Assembly: GCA_963765285.1 (NCBI GenBank)
Contig: CAVXVR010000004.1
Span: 372,001 to 436,000, forward strand
Length of the DNA: 64,000 nt
Direction of reading: 5' to 3'
From: CAVWZH01 sp963765285
Lineage (GTDB): Bacteria; Acidobacteriota; Terriglobia; Terriglobales; Acidobacteriaceae
This document shows, piece by piece, positions 15,861 to 24,832 of this stretch. The position numbers and the translations under genes were made by a program. Under the pieces are notes generated by a model. The model saw only the letters and a list, made by a program, of their open reading frames with translations. It was not told the origin of the DNA and did not search any database. Every line of letters begins with the position of its first letter. Within the stretch, counting starts at the first letter, position 1.

Positions 15861-16883
15861 TTAGGGATTCAACACAATCTTCCCAAACATCTGACTCTTT
15901 TCCATGCATTCATGGGCCTCGCGGGTTTTGCTTAAAGGAAAAACCCGATCGACAACCGGCTTAAGCCGCCCGGCAAAAACATGCCCCAGGACTTCGTAGA
16001 GTTCACCCATCGTGCCCATGTAGGAGCCCAGTATCGAGAGCTGGCGTGAGTAAACAAACCGCAGGTCGATTCCGACAGTCGGGCCGGTAGTCGCACCACA
16101 CGTGACCAGAGTTCCGGCAGGTTTGAGGGATTTAACGCTCTCCTCCCAGGTTGCCGGGCCGACGTGCTCCACTACAATATCCACGCCTTCTTTGTGAGTG
16201 ATTTTCCGCACTTCATCGGAAATCTTCTGCTTGTAATGGTTGATGCCGTAGTCCGCGCCGAGCGCTCGGCCCTTTTCGAGCTTGGCCTCGTCTCCAGCGG
16301 TCGTGATTACGCGCGTATTGAACAGCTTGGCCACCTGGATTGCCGCAATGCCCACGCCGGAGCTTGCCCCCAAAACCAGAACGGTTTGCCCCGGACGAAC
16401 CCCGGCCCGCCCAACGAGCATGTGCCATGCCGTCAGAAACACCAGCGGCACACTGGCTGCCTGATTAAAATCAAGACCGTCCGGGATCGGAATCACGTTG
16501 ACCGCGGGCACGGCAATCAGCTCACAGTCGCCGCCATCTACGCGATTACCGAGAACGGTGAACACCGGACACTGATTCTGCAGCCCGGCAACGCACTTCG
16601 CGCAGTGGTTGCAGAAGCTCATGGGCGCCAGCAGGACGCGCTGACCCGGCGTGAAACCAGTTACGTATTCGCCGGTCTCGACAATCTCGCCAGCCATGTC
16701 ACTGCCGAGGATATGCGGCAGGGTAACTCCGGGCAGTCCTTTGCGCACCCAGATATCAAGGTGGTTCATGGCACAGGCTTTTATGCGAACCAGTATCTGA
16801 TCTTTGCGCGGTCTGGGATCAGGAACATCTTCGTAACGCAAGACTTCCGGACCGCCGAATTCGTGAATGCGGACAGCTTTCAT
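15861..16883 (-). CDS. zinc-type medium-chain alcohol dehydrogenase / quinone reductase family protein
   Basis: A 340-residue NAD(P)H-dependent oxidoreductase of the MDR superfamily. The N-terminal GroES-like domain starts MKAVRIHEFGGPEVLRYEDVPDP and contains the structural-zinc loop with four cysteines (CNHCAKCVAGLQNQC). The catalytic region is ACAMNHLDIWVRKG and HILGSDMAGEIVETG. The Rossmann domain has VLGASSGVGIAAIQVAKLF (about 165-183). Family members reduce or oxidise alcohols, quinones or enones; substrate cannot be set by sequence alone. It is transcribed leftwards, divergent from the thioredoxin-fold gene 108 bases away. Confidence 0.85.
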   Translation of the reverse strand: MKAVRIHEFGGPEVLRYEDVPDPRPRKDQILVRIKACAMNHLDIWVRKGLPGVTLPHILGSDMAGEIVETGEYVTGFTPGQRVLLAPMSFCNHCAKCVAGLQNQCPVFTVLGNRVDGGDCELIAVPAVNVIPIPDGLDFNQAASVPLVFLTAWHMLVGRAGVRPGQTVLVLGASSGVGIAAIQVAKLFNTRVITTAGDEAKLEKGRALGADYGINHYKQKISDEVRKITHKEGVDIVVEHVGPATWEESVKSLKPAGTLVTCGATTGPTVGIDLRFVYSRQLSILGSYMGTMGELYEVLGHVFAGRLKPVVDRVFPLSKTREAHECMEKSQMFGKIVLNP

Positions 16884-16991
16884 GAAAATAACCCTCTCAC
16901 TTGAGGCATCAAATTATCACAAGCAGTGCGCGTACGACGCTCGTGCCGTGGCCGCGGGAAAATGTAAAATGTCGTGCAAGGATCCAAGAAA

Positions 16992-18188
16992 ATGAAAATT
17001 CAGTCGGCCCCCCCGCATAACCGAATTCTTCTGGCAGCCTTTTTCTGGTCGCTCCTTACTGTCGTATCCGCGATCGCCGCTGCCGCCCAAGCTGAGCATC
17101 CCACGCTTGCCATCGGCGCCTCCGCTCCGGATTTCTGCCTCCCCGGGGTGGACGGGCAAACGCACTGCTTAAAAGACTATGGCTCCAGCAAAATCCTTGT
17201 GATCGCCTTCATCTGCAACCATTGCCCGACTTCGCAACTGTACGAAACGCGCATCAAGCAGCTCGCCGCCGACTATAAAGACAAGGGCGTAGCGTTGGTG
17301 GCCATCGAGCCCAACAATGCTGACGCGGTTCGCCTCAACGAGATGGGTTACACCGACGTGGGTGATTCGTTCGAGGACATGAAGATCCGCGCCGAGTTCC
17401 GCCAGTTCAACTTCCCGTATCTGTACGACGGCGAAACACAGAAAGTGACTACCGCCTACGGGCCGACCGCCACACCGCACATTTTCATCTTCGATGCGGA
17501 GCGAAAACTACGCTACGAAGGCCGCATCGACAACAACACCCGCGAACCGCTGGTCACCGTCCGCGATGCACGCAACGCGTTGGATGTCTTGTTGGCAGGC
17601 AAGCCCGTAGCGGTCGCCAAGACTCCTTCGATCGGCTGTTCGACCAAATGGCTCTCCAAAGAAGAAGGCCGCCGCGCCGAGATGGCCGCAATCGAAAAAC
17701 GTCCAGTTGACCTAAAACCAGTCACTGCCGATGACCTCAAAGCTCTACGCAAGAACTCTACCGGCAAGCTTCTGCTGATCGACTTTTGGGCTACCTGGTG
17801 CGGTCCTTGCCGCACTGAGCTGCCCACGTTCGAAACCATGTACCGTATGTACGGACATCGGGCGTTCGATCTGGTGACCGTGGCCATCAACTATCCCGAC
17901 GAAATGCCGGGCGTGCTGAAGGTTCTGCAAGACGAACACGCAACCAACACAAATTTTGGCCTGGCCTCAACCGACCTCTATGCGCAACTAGCCGCATTCG
18001 ATCCCGACTGGAACGCTGCGGTTCCCTACACCGTGCTGATCCGCCCCGATGGCGAAATCGTCTACAAAGTCCAGGGCGGTAATGTCGATCCGCTCAAGCT
18101 GAAGCGGCTCATCATCGCCAACCTCGCAGATGACGACTACCAGGGTCATTCGGCTTACTGGAAAAGCGCGATAGACGCGCAGAAGTGA
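16992..18188 (+). CDS. exported protein with two thioredoxin-fold domains (peroxiredoxin-like + TlpA-like)
   Basis: A 398-residue exported protein from the ATG at 16992, chosen because AAGGA lies 9 bases upstream; a GTG at 16974 is in frame. After a signal peptide (ILLAAFFWSLLTVVSAIAAAAQA) comes an AhpC/TSA-like redoxin domain (ASAPDFCLPGVDGQTHCLKDY...FICNHCPTSQLYETR) with the motif CNHC where a CxxC is expected, and TPHIFIFDAERKLRYEGRIDN at its end. The second domain, from about residue 245, is TlpA/ResA-like: LLLIDFWATWCGPCRTELPTFE (WCGPC), ending VPYTVLIRPDGEIVYKVQGG. The pair may form one thiol relay in the periplasm; acidobacterial genomes hold similar redoxins. Partner proteins are not visible nearby. 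Confidence 0.82.
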   Translation: MKIQSAPPHNRILLAAFFWSLLTVVSAIAAAAQAEHPTLAIGASAPDFCLPGVDGQTHCLKDYGSSKILVIAFICNHCPTSQLYETRIKQLAADYKDKGVALVAIEPNNADAVRLNEMGYTDVGDSFEDMKIRAEFRQFNFPYLYDGETQKVTTAYGPTATPHIFIFDAERKLRYEGRIDNNTREPLVTVRDARNALDVLLAGKPVAVAKTPSIGCSTKWLSKEEGRRAEMAAIEKRPVDLKPVTADDLKALRKNSTGKLLLIDFWATWCGPCRTELPTFETMYRMYGHRAFDLVTVAINYPDEMPGVLKVLQDEHATNTNFGLASTDLYAQLAAFDPDWNAAVPYTVLIRPDGEIVYKVQGGNVDPLKLKRLIIANLADDDYQGHSAYWKSAIDAQK

Positions 18189-18264
18189 CCGAAAAACGCC
18201 CGCTCGTGTTATCGCGAAGCTTTCCAAGCAACCGCGTTGACGAACCCCGCTCCGCGCCCCTAAC

Positions 18265-21030
18265 ATGGCAGACCGCGACTCCCCACCGATGATCGGCCAA
18301 ACCATCTCGCATTACCGCATCATCGAAAAACTCGGTGGCGGCGGAATGGGCGTGGTTTATAAGGCCGAAGACACGGAACTTGGCCGCTTCGTCGCTCTCA
18401 AGTTTCTGCCCGATGACGTCTCGAACGATCCTCAGGCTCTGGAGCGTTTTCGCCGCGAGGCGCGTGCCGCCTCTGCTCTGAACCATCCCAACATCTGCAC
18501 GATTTATGAGATCGGAAAACATGGCGACCAGAACTTCATTGTCATGGAGTTTCTCGACGGAGTGACGCTGAAGCACCGCATCGCCGGCCGCCCAATGGAA
18601 ATCGAGGTCCTGGTTCCGCTGGCAATTGAGATCGCCGACGCCCTCGACGCCGCGCACGGCCAGGGCATCGTGCATCGCGATATCAAGCCGGCCAATCTCT
18701 TCGTCACCAAACGTGGCCACGCCAAGATTCTGGATTTCGGGCTGGCCAAGATCGACCCAGCGGCTGGTTCTGGCAGCCAGGCAGGGGCGGAAGCGAGCGC
18801 GACAATCGAGAACAAGAATCTGACCAGTCCGGGGGCGGCGCTGGGCACGGTCGCCTACATGTCACCCGAGCAGGTGCGTGGCAAGCCGCTGGACGCTCGC
18901 AGCGATCTGTTCTCGTTCGGCGTTGTCCTCTACGAAATGACGACGGGCGCGCTGCCTTTTCGCGGTGATACCTCCGGCGTGATTTTCGACAGCATTCTGA
19001 ATCGTGTGCCGGTTGCGCCCGTGCGGCTCAATCCTGAAGTGCCAACAAGGCTGGAAGACCTCATCAACAAGGCCCTGGAAAAAGATCCGAAGCTGCGCTG
19101 CCAGAGCGCCGCCGAGATGCGCGCGGACCTCGAGCGGCTCAAACGTGATTCCAGCTCGGGACGCGTCGCAGCCGTAACCTCCGACTCACCCGCTGGGCTT
19201 GCCACCCATTCCAGCCAATCCGGAAGCACTCGCTCGGCTGAGCTCGCGCCCGTCATCGCTCGGCCCTCCATCGCACGCAAGTTGATCCTGGCTGGGGCCG
19301 TGCTGTTGATTCTGGTGCTTACTGTCGCGGGCGTACTTTATCGCCGGGGGTTCTTCCGCGCGGGCCTTGCAGAAACGGGCTTCCAAAACCTGACCATCTC
19401 CAGCCTGAGCTCAACTGGAGACGTCACGCTTGCCCGCATCTCGCCTGATGGCCGTTATCTGGCCTACGTTTCGAACCAGCACGGAAAGTACAGTCTCTGG
19501 GTCCGTCAAGTTGCGACCACAAGCGCGGTACAGACCGTCTCGCCCGGCACCGACACTATCATCGACGTGACCTTTACGCCGGACGGAGGCTTCCTGGATT
19601 ACACCGTGTTCACCGGACAGGACGCCAACGGCAAGGTTTACCAGATCCCGCTTCTCGGCGGCACGCCGCGACTTCTGCTAGACAAAGCCGACACTGGGGT
19701 GTCTTTTTCTCCCGAGGGCGACAAAATTGTGTACACGCTGCTCGACATCCACTCCAGCGAAGTCCAGCTAATGACGGCAAAGCCAGATGGCAGTGGACCC
19801 CGCAAGCTGGCGGGGTATCCCGGTTCGGTGGCATCAGGCGGCTACCTCGTTCGATGGTCGCCAGACGGGCAGCGTATCGCAGCTCTGGACCAGAATGGGA
19901 GTGATCCAAATGGATTGAATTCCGGACTGCTGGAAGTCGACATCGCCACCGGCAAGCGCAAGGCAATGGCGGGCAGGCATTGGCGCACGGTGTTGGATTT
20001 TTCCTGGCTGCCCGATGGCAGTGGCCTGTTATTGGCGGCCATGGCTAAGACGGGGGCTGCACCGCAGATGTGGATGGTCTCGTATCCCGGGGGCGCGGTC
20101 CGCCGCGTTTCGAACGATCTGAGCCGGTATTTGTCTGTTTCGGTCTCGGCCGACGGACGCACCATTGCCTCGGTGCAGATGAATATCAGCAGCAGCATAT
20201 GGATTGGCCCCGCGAATACGCCGGATCAAGCCAAAGAGGTAATTTCAGGCAGGCTGGATGGAAATGCCGGGATGGTTTTTTCTCGAGATAACCGCATTGT
20301 TTACACCGGCAACCATTCCGAGAATTGGGACCTGTTCATGGCCGATGCCGACGGAAGCCACGCCCGCCAGCTATCTTTCGACCAGCACTTCCACGGGATA
20401 CCGGCGGTTTGTGACCATGGCCGGAGCATTGTCTACACTAGTGATCCCGAAGGCACGAACCACTTATGGAAGCTCGATCCGCAGACGAGGTCTTCTACAA
20501 AATTGACCGATGGCGCCGGGGAGTTAACGCCTTCTTGCGCAGGAGACGGCGAATGGATCTTCTATTGGGGACAAGTCGCCGGAGGAACGTCCTATGTGTT
20601 TAAGATGCCCGTTTCGGGTGGAACTCCGGTTCAGGTGTCGGATCGGATTGCCCTGTCCCCTGGTTTCGTGTCTCTGGACGGCCACCATTTGGCCTTTGTC
20701 GCCCCACGGAAAGATGGGAGTATCGAAATTGCGCTGGTCTCGGCCGAGAAAGCTACGCCGGAGTCCGCAGTGTCGTCGCCGCCCACGATCGACTTCACCG
20801 TCAGCGCCGGATGCTGGATGTCGGACAACCGGTCCTTAGCTGTCGTGGATCTCCGCAGCGGTGCGCCCAATCTTTGGTCGCTCCCATTTTTTGGCGGTCC
20901 ACAGACCCAACTCACTCACTTCTCTTCGGGCGTGATCTGGAACTGTGCCTATTCGGCGGACGGAAAGTTAGTTGCCCTTGCCCGCGGGTCACGCCAGAGC
21001 GACGCCGTGCTTTTCACCAGCGCAAAGTGA
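18265..21030 (+). CDS. Hanks-type Ser/Thr protein kinase with transmembrane segment and PD40/TolB-like propeller
   Basis: A 921-residue membrane kinase. The catalytic domain (about 17-285) is complete: glycine loop KLGGGGMGVVYKAED, ATP lysine K46 in VALKFLP, catalytic loop HRDIKPANLF (D139), DFGLAK (D157) and the activation-segment end YMSPEQVRG. A linker leads to one transmembrane helix (about 339-358, LILAGAVLLILVLTVAGVLY). The extracytoplasmic part (380-920) has repeated PDG/SPDG strands (ISPDGRYLAYVS, WSPDGQRIAAL, VSADGRTIASVQ) typical of PD40/TolB beta-propellers. Acidobacteria carry dozens of such kinase-propellers, presumed to sense extracytoplasmic ligands. The ATG at 18289 is a shorter possible start beginning at the conserved MIGQTISHYRIIEKLG. 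Confidence 0.92.
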   Translation: MADRDSPPMIGQTISHYRIIEKLGGGGMGVVYKAEDTELGRFVALKFLPDDVSNDPQALERFRREARAASALNHPNICTIYEIGKHGDQNFIVMEFLDGVTLKHRIAGRPMEIEVLVPLAIEIADALDAAHGQGIVHRDIKPANLFVTKRGHAKILDFGLAKIDPAAGSGSQAGAEASATIENKNLTSPGAALGTVAYMSPEQVRGKPLDARSDLFSFGVVLYEMTTGALPFRGDTSGVIFDSILNRVPVAPVRLNPEVPTRLEDLINKALEKDPKLRCQSAAEMRADLERLKRDSSSGRVAAVTSDSPAGLATHSSQSGSTRSAELAPVIARPSIARKLILAGAVLLILVLTVAGVLYRRGFFRAGLAETGFQNLTISSLSSTGDVTLARISPDGRYLAYVSNQHGKYSLWVRQVATTSAVQTVSPGTDTIIDVTFTPDGGFLDYTVFTGQDANGKVYQIPLLGGTPRLLLDKADTGVSFSPEGDKIVYTLLDIHSSEVQLMTAKPDGSGPRKLAGYPGSVASGGYLVRWSPDGQRIAALDQNGSDPNGLNSGLLEVDIATGKRKAMAGRHWRTVLDFSWLPDGSGLLLAAMAKTGAAPQMWMVSYPGGAVRRVSNDLSRYLSVSVSADGRTIASVQMNISSSIWIGPANTPDQAKEVISGRLDGNAGMVFSRDNRIVYTGNHSENWDLFMADADGSHARQLSFDQHFHGIPAVCDHGRSIVYTSDPEGTNHLWKLDPQTRSSTKLTDGAGELTPSCAGDGEWIFYWGQVAGGTSYVFKMPVSGGTPVQVSDRIALSPGFVSLDGHHLAFVAPRKDGSIEIALVSAEKATPESAVSSPPTIDFTVSAGCWMSDNRSLAVVDLRSGAPNLWSLPFFGGPQTQLTHFSSGVIWNCAYSADGKLVALARGSRQSDAVLFTSAK

Positions 21031-21060
21031 TTATCGTCCTGTTACCTAATACCTACGGCC

Positions 21061-21107
21061 TTGTCATCCTGCGAGCCCGCGCTTTGCTGGCGGGCCGAAG
21101 GACCTCA
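21061..21107 (+). repeat. dispersed TGTCATCCTG..GAAGGACCT repeat with hairpin
   Basis: The 137 bases after the kinase contain ttgtcatcctgcgagcccgc then GCTTTGCTGGCGGGCCGAAG and gacctcattc. Inner arms GCCCGC and GCGGGC can pair. The form matches a short palindromic intergenic repeat seen many times in acidobacterial and other soil genomes. No coding signal. Confidence 0.5.
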
Positions 21108-21167
21108 TTCCGCTCGATCTTTTGTCCAATTGACTTGCCCTATTAACCGACTGATAATCAAGGCCAG

Positions 21168-22039
21168 ATGGATCTCTACGAGCAGATCGTCAAGCTGCGC
21201 CAGGAAGGGCGCCGTGGAGCGGTAGCTACTATCGTCAACGTGCGCGGGTCGGTACCGTCGTTTGAGACTGCCAAGATGCTGGTGCGCGACGATGGCTCGA
21301 TTGTGGGCACTATCGGTGGCGGTTGCGTCGAGGCCGAAGTCTGGCAGGCGGCCCGCGACGTCATGGAAAACGAGAAGCCACGTACGCTGACTTTCGATCT
21401 GAACCAGAATCCCAAGTACGATACCGGGCTGGTCTGCGGTGGAACGCTGGATATTTTTATCGAGCCGGTTCTACCTCCAGCGTTACTTTATATATTCGGC
21501 GCAGGCCACGTTTCTGTAAACCTTTACAAGGTCGCCACGAGCGCCGGGTTCGACGTTACCGTGATCGACGACCGCGAATCCTACGCCAACCGCGAGCGCT
21601 TCCCCGAAGCCAAAGAAGTCATCGCCCAGGACTTCGAGTCAGGCGATGGCGCGGATCACTACCGAACGAATCTTCGTATCTGGTGATCGTCACGCGCGGC
21701 CATCGCGACGACATGCGGGTGCTGCGCTGGGCGGTACAGACTCAGGCGCGTTACATCGGCATGATCGGTTCAAAACGCAAGACGATTTCCATTTTTCGCG
21801 AGTTGACCAAAGAAGGCTTGGCGCCGGAACTCTTTGAGCACGTACACGCGCCCGTTGGTCTGGATATCGGCGCGATCACGCCGGAGGAGATTGCCGTTGC
21901 CATCACGGCTGAACTGATTGCCGTCCGCCGCAGCGTCGAGCGCGTCCTGCCGCACATGAGCTGGTTCCACCGCCGCGGCGGCCAGTCGTCCAACACTGTG
22001 GAAGCATCGGCAATGAGAGAAAAATCGGAAAACGAGTAG
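21168..22039 (+). CDS. xdhC: XdhC/CoxI-family molybdenum hydroxylase maturation protein, split by two single-base insertions
   Basis: XdhC-family proteins bind the molybdenum cofactor, help sulfurate it and insert it into xanthine-dehydrogenase-type enzymes. The first frame (21168-21686) gives the N-terminal domain (GRRGAVATIVNVRGSVP, then GGGCVEAEVW) and the Rossmann part LLYIFGAGHVSVNLYKVATSAGFDVTVIDDR. The continuation ESSYLVIVTRGHRDDMRVLRWA, YIGMIGSKRKT and the family's C-terminus lie two frames on. Skipping one base at about 21642 and one at 21661 restores a seamless DFESAMARITPNESSYLVIVTRGH. As written the protein stops after 172 residues. With no other decay, sequence error is the likelier cause. 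Next comes a MocA-like nucleotidyltransferase, the usual partner. Confidence 0.85.
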
Positions 22040-22040
22040 C

Positions 22041-22100
22041 GCCGCCATCTTGGCGGCTAGTCCGCGGACGTCACCCATACAGGCCGGCGGGACGCCGGCG
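22041..22100. repeat. palindromic intergenic repeat pair
   Basis: GCCGCC ATCTT GGCGGC (22041-22057) and GCCGGC GGGAC GCCGGC (22083-22099) form two perfect 6-base hairpins in the 105-base gap between xdhC and the MocA-like gene. They look like REP-type dispersed elements. No T-run follows either, so they are not clear terminators. Confidence 0.6.
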
Positions 22101-22144
22101 TTACGGTCGCGCCCAAACGCTCCCTTTTCTGCTATCTTCCACTC

Positions 22145-22780
22145 ATGGGCCGTGCTCCCAGTCTCTGTGGAGTCATTCTTGCTGCCGGGGAATCCTCGCG
22201 CATGGGCACAGACAAAGCCCTGCTGCCCTGGCCTCCGGGTGAAAGCCAGCAGACTTTTCTCTCGGCATCAATCCGCCTGCTCAACGCTTTCAATGACATG
22301 GTCATCGTAGTTGTGGGCAACAATGAAGCAAGTCTCGCGCCAGCGGTCTATGCCACCAGCGCTGTCCTGGTGCGCAATCCCGCGCCAGAGCGTGGCCAAT
22401 TGAGTTCCCTGCAAATCGGTTTGGACGAAGTCCTCAACCAGGGACGCGATGCCGCCATGATCACGCTGGTCGACCGTCCCCCGGTCGCCGCCGCCACAGT
22501 CAAGTTTTTGTCCGCTGCGTTTGAAGCCGCTCTCTTGCAGGAGAAATGGGCCGTCGTGCCTGAGTACCAGGGCAAGCGCGGGCATCCCATCCTGGCGGAT
22601 CGGGAAATGATCGAGGCGTTTCTGAGAGCGCCGGTGTCTTCCAGCGCTCGCGAAGTCGAGCACCAGAACGAGGCGCACATCCAGTACGTTCCGGTCGACG
22701 ATCCCTACGTGGCGGCGAACGTGAATACTCCAGAAGAATATGCCGCGCTGGCCGGAACGCCGGTGGCAAGAACAAAATAA
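22145..22780 (+). CDS. MocA/MobA-like molybdenum cofactor nucleotidyltransferase
   Basis: A 211-residue NTP-transferase. The nucleotide-binding signature LCGVILAAGESSRMGTDKALLPW opens the protein, and VRNPAPERGQLSSLQIGLDEV and VDRPPVAAATV follow (the LVDxP metal-binding motif of the family is present as TLVDRPP). GHPILADREMIEAFL and VNTPEEYAAL close it, matching MocA (CTP:molybdopterin cytidylyltransferase) better than MobA. It sits just after xdhC, a standard pairing for maturing xanthine dehydrogenase or CO-dehydrogenase-type molybdenum hydroxylases. The hydroxylase itself is not in the window. Confidence 0.85.
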   Translation: MGRAPSLCGVILAAGESSRMGTDKALLPWPPGESQQTFLSASIRLLNAFNDMVIVVVGNNEASLAPAVYATSAVLVRNPAPERGQLSSLQIGLDEVLNQGRDAAMITLVDRPPVAAATVKFLSAAFEAALLQEKWAVVPEYQGKRGHPILADREMIEAFLRAPVSSSAREVEHQNEAHIQYVPVDDPYVAANVNTPEEYAALAGTPVARTK

Positions 22781-22792
22781 GACTCCACAATC

Positions 22793-23542
22793 ATGAATGC
22801 CCAAACCCCGATTTCTTCCTCCTCACCCAAGGCTTTTCCTGCCAATGCAGGGGAATTCGTAAGAAAAGTCACGCAACTCAAACCGCAGCTGGCGGTTTTC
22901 GATTGTGACGGCACCCTGTGGTCGGGTGACGCGGGAGAAGGCTTCTTTTCCTGGGAACTCGCCCAAAATCTGCTGCCTGACGAAACTGCGGAGTGGGCAC
23001 GCAAACGCTATGCCGCCTACCGCGAAGGCAAAGTCAGCGAGGACCAGATGTGCGGAGAGATGGTCACCATCCATCGCGGCCTGACGGAAGGCGAGGTGGA
23101 GCGCGCCGCCATCCGATATTTCGACCAGAACGGCGTGGCCGACATCTTTCCCGAGATGCGCGAGTTGGTAGAACTTCTAAAGCAACAGGGCTCGGACGTT
23201 TGGGTGGTCTCGTCGACCAATGTATGGGTGATTCGGGCTGCGATGCGGCATTTCGGAATTGCTCCCGACAAAATTCTGGCCGCCTCGGTGCACATCGTGG
23301 ACGGTAAAATTACCGACCGCCTGGTCCGCGTGCCCAGCGGAGAAGGCAAACCCGCGGCCATTATGCAAGAGATTGGCCACGCTCCAGACGCCGCGTTCGG
23401 CAACTCCATCTGGGATGTGCAGATGCTGCTGCTCGCCCGGCACCCGTTCGCCATCAATCCTACTCAACAATTGCAGAACACCGCCAAGCTGCGGGGATGG
23501 ACGATCTACTGGCCCGACGGCACAACCAAGCCGAAAGTGTAG
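22793..23542 (+). CDS. HAD-superfamily phosphatase, SerB-like (HAD-IB)
   Basis: A 249-residue hydrolase. HAD motif I is VFDCDGTLWSGDAG (nucleophile Asp and Asp+2), motif II is VWVVSSTNVWVIRAAMRHFGI, motif III lies near the GEGKPAAI lysine, and motif IV is FGNSIWDVQMLLLA. The helical cap between motifs I and II (residues about 45-115) and the overall size fit the phosphoserine-phosphatase-like HAD-IB group, whose members act on small phosphorylated metabolites or phospholipid precursors. The expected motif IV acidic pair is reduced (GNSxxD). It starts 12 bases after the MocA-like stop, so it is probably in that operon. Confidence 0.82.
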   Translation: MNAQTPISSSSPKAFPANAGEFVRKVTQLKPQLAVFDCDGTLWSGDAGEGFFSWELAQNLLPDETAEWARKRYAAYREGKVSEDQMCGEMVTIHRGLTEGEVERAAIRYFDQNGVADIFPEMRELVELLKQQGSDVWVVSSTNVWVIRAAMRHFGIAPDKILAASVHIVDGKITDRLVRVPSGEGKPAAIMQEIGHAPDAAFGNSIWDVQMLLLARHPFAINPTQQLQNTAKLRGWTIYWPDGTTKPKV

Positions 23543-23667
23543 GCGCGAGCGTCCCCCTCGTGCGGCGCGCTCGATCGACTGGGCGGCCGTCCAATTCCCG
23601 TCAGCCGTCAGCTACAATCGTAAGGCAGAAAAACTCGTCGCACAACCCGAGTGAACGGAGCGTCCCC

Positions 23668-24120
23668 ATGGTGATCAGTGAAATGTCCGAAAAAGAGTGC
23701 CGCGATATTCTGTCGCGCGGCGGAATCGCCCGGCTGGGCTGCGCACGCGACAATCAGCCCTACGTGATTCCAACTTATTTAGTCTACGAATCGGATTATT
23801 TCTATAGCCTCGCCACCCTTGGGCAGAAGATCGAGTGGATGCGCGCCAATCCCAACGTCTGCGTGCAAATGGACCAAATCGGCAGTGAGTCTGAGTGGGT
23901 AAGTGTGGTGGTCAACGGCACCTACGAGGAATTACGCGAGCCGCAATATACCGAGGAACGAGTCCACGCGCGCAAGCTGCTCGAAAGGCATCGCCGATGG
24001 TGGCAGAACCCTTTGGCCGAACGGCAACTGAAAGCCGGAGACGATTTGATTGCTCCGATTCTGTTCCGCATTCATATTAATTCGATGACTGGCCTCCGGG
24101 CCTCCGCTGAGGGCGCATAG
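23668..24120 (+). CDS. pyridoxamine 5'-phosphate oxidase-like flavin-binding protein
   Basis: A 150-residue split-barrel protein. The ATG at 23668 is chosen because it follows ACGGAG and begins the conserved domain; an earlier in-frame start would add 57 residues of low complexity that overlap the HAD gene. The pattern MSEKECRDILSRGGIARLGCARDNQPYVIPTYLVYESDYFYSLATLGQKIEWMRANPNVCVQMD is that of the PPOX/NimA-like flavin-nucleotide-binding family. Such proteins bind FMN or F420 and act as small oxidoreductases. It follows the HAD phosphatase by 125 bases on the same strand. Confidence 0.82.
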   Translation: MVISEMSEKECRDILSRGGIARLGCARDNQPYVIPTYLVYESDYFYSLATLGQKIEWMRANPNVCVQMDQIGSESEWVSVVVNGTYEELREPQYTEERVHARKLLERHRRWWQNPLAERQLKAGDDLIAPILFRIHINSMTGLRASAEGA

Positions 24121-24208
24121 CGCGATCAATGCCGGCGGCGGGGCGGAAAAAGCCGAACGACCGAGTGGCGCGGCCACCCCTTCGCCAACAATCACCTCAG
24201 ATCCGACG

Positions 24209-24574
24209 TCACATTGATGGCTTGCCTTTCAGCTCCACCAGGATCAAATCCATGGGCTTGTCGCCGGTGTTCTCGGGAAGGTGGGTGACGGGAGTGATGG
24301 ATTGCGCATCGCCGGCCTTCACGTTCATGATCTGCGTTTTCCCGTCCGGAAAGGTGAACTTCGTGGTGGCGTCAGTGAGGAATACCGCAACCCCGGCAGG
24401 GTGGCTGTGCATGACTGACTTTTCGTGCGCGCCGTAGTGTACTCTCAAAATCCGCACCTGATCGTTTTCGCTAACCAGCGTATAGTGCTTCGAATCAACC
24501 TTGGTCGCGTCCTGTGCCGACAGCATGGGGACGATACAAACGCAAAACACCAAACCACAAAGTGCGATTCGCAT
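24209..24574 (-). CDS. exported cupin-domain protein
   Basis: A 121-residue protein. The ATG at 24574 is preferred because AAGGAGAG stands just upstream on the coding strand. It has a signal peptide (RIALCGLVFCVCIVPMLSAQ) and one cupin barrel. Cupin motif 1 is seen around GAHEKSVMHSHPAGVAVFLTD with two histidines (HSH) and motif 2 around VKAGDAQSITPVTHLPENTG. Small exported single cupins of this shape are frequent in acidobacteria and have no settled function. Metal binding is plausible from the HxH and later His, but unproven. It is a single leftward gene between rightward neighbours. Confidence 0.78.
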   Translation of the reverse strand: MRIALCGLVFCVCIVPMLSAQDATKVDSKHYTLVSENDQVRILRVHYGAHEKSVMHSHPAGVAVFLTDATTKFTFPDGKTQIMNVKAGDAQSITPVTHLPENTGDKPMDLILVELKGKPSM

Positions 24575-24785
24575 GTTGCTCTCCTTAGAGTTTTTCAAAA
24601 CCAACAGACTTTGGATTTACAAGCGCGCGATCAAGAAGGAACCGTGGAAGTGCCTGAAGCTTCCCACTGCGCGCTCTTCCCAGGACGATGTCAGAAGCAG
24701 ACGAACTGTACTCCGATCGCGGAAAAAGTCAACGGTTGGGCCGTTCGCCCGGTGCATCATTTCAGTTGTCCCGAGAATCTGTGGT

Positions 24786-24791
24786 TATAAT
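24786..24791 (+). promoter_or_regulatory. consensus -10 box upstream of the STAS gene
   Basis: A perfect TATAAT at 24786-24791 precedes the TTG start at 24833 by 41 bases. No good -35 exists at 17 bases; TTGTCC (24766-24771) is 14 bases away. The remainder of the 258-base gap 24575-24832 holds nothing I can identify. Confidence 0.5.
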
Positions 24792-24832
24792 GGTTCGGTT
24801 TCGCGGCCCCCTCCCGCCGCATCGGAGATCAC

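Noticed and set aside
21646..21837. Separate 63-codon gene starting MARITTERIFVSGDR inside xdhC
   Set aside because: Its first residues are the piece of XdhC between the two inserted bases (AMARIT); the rest is out of frame.
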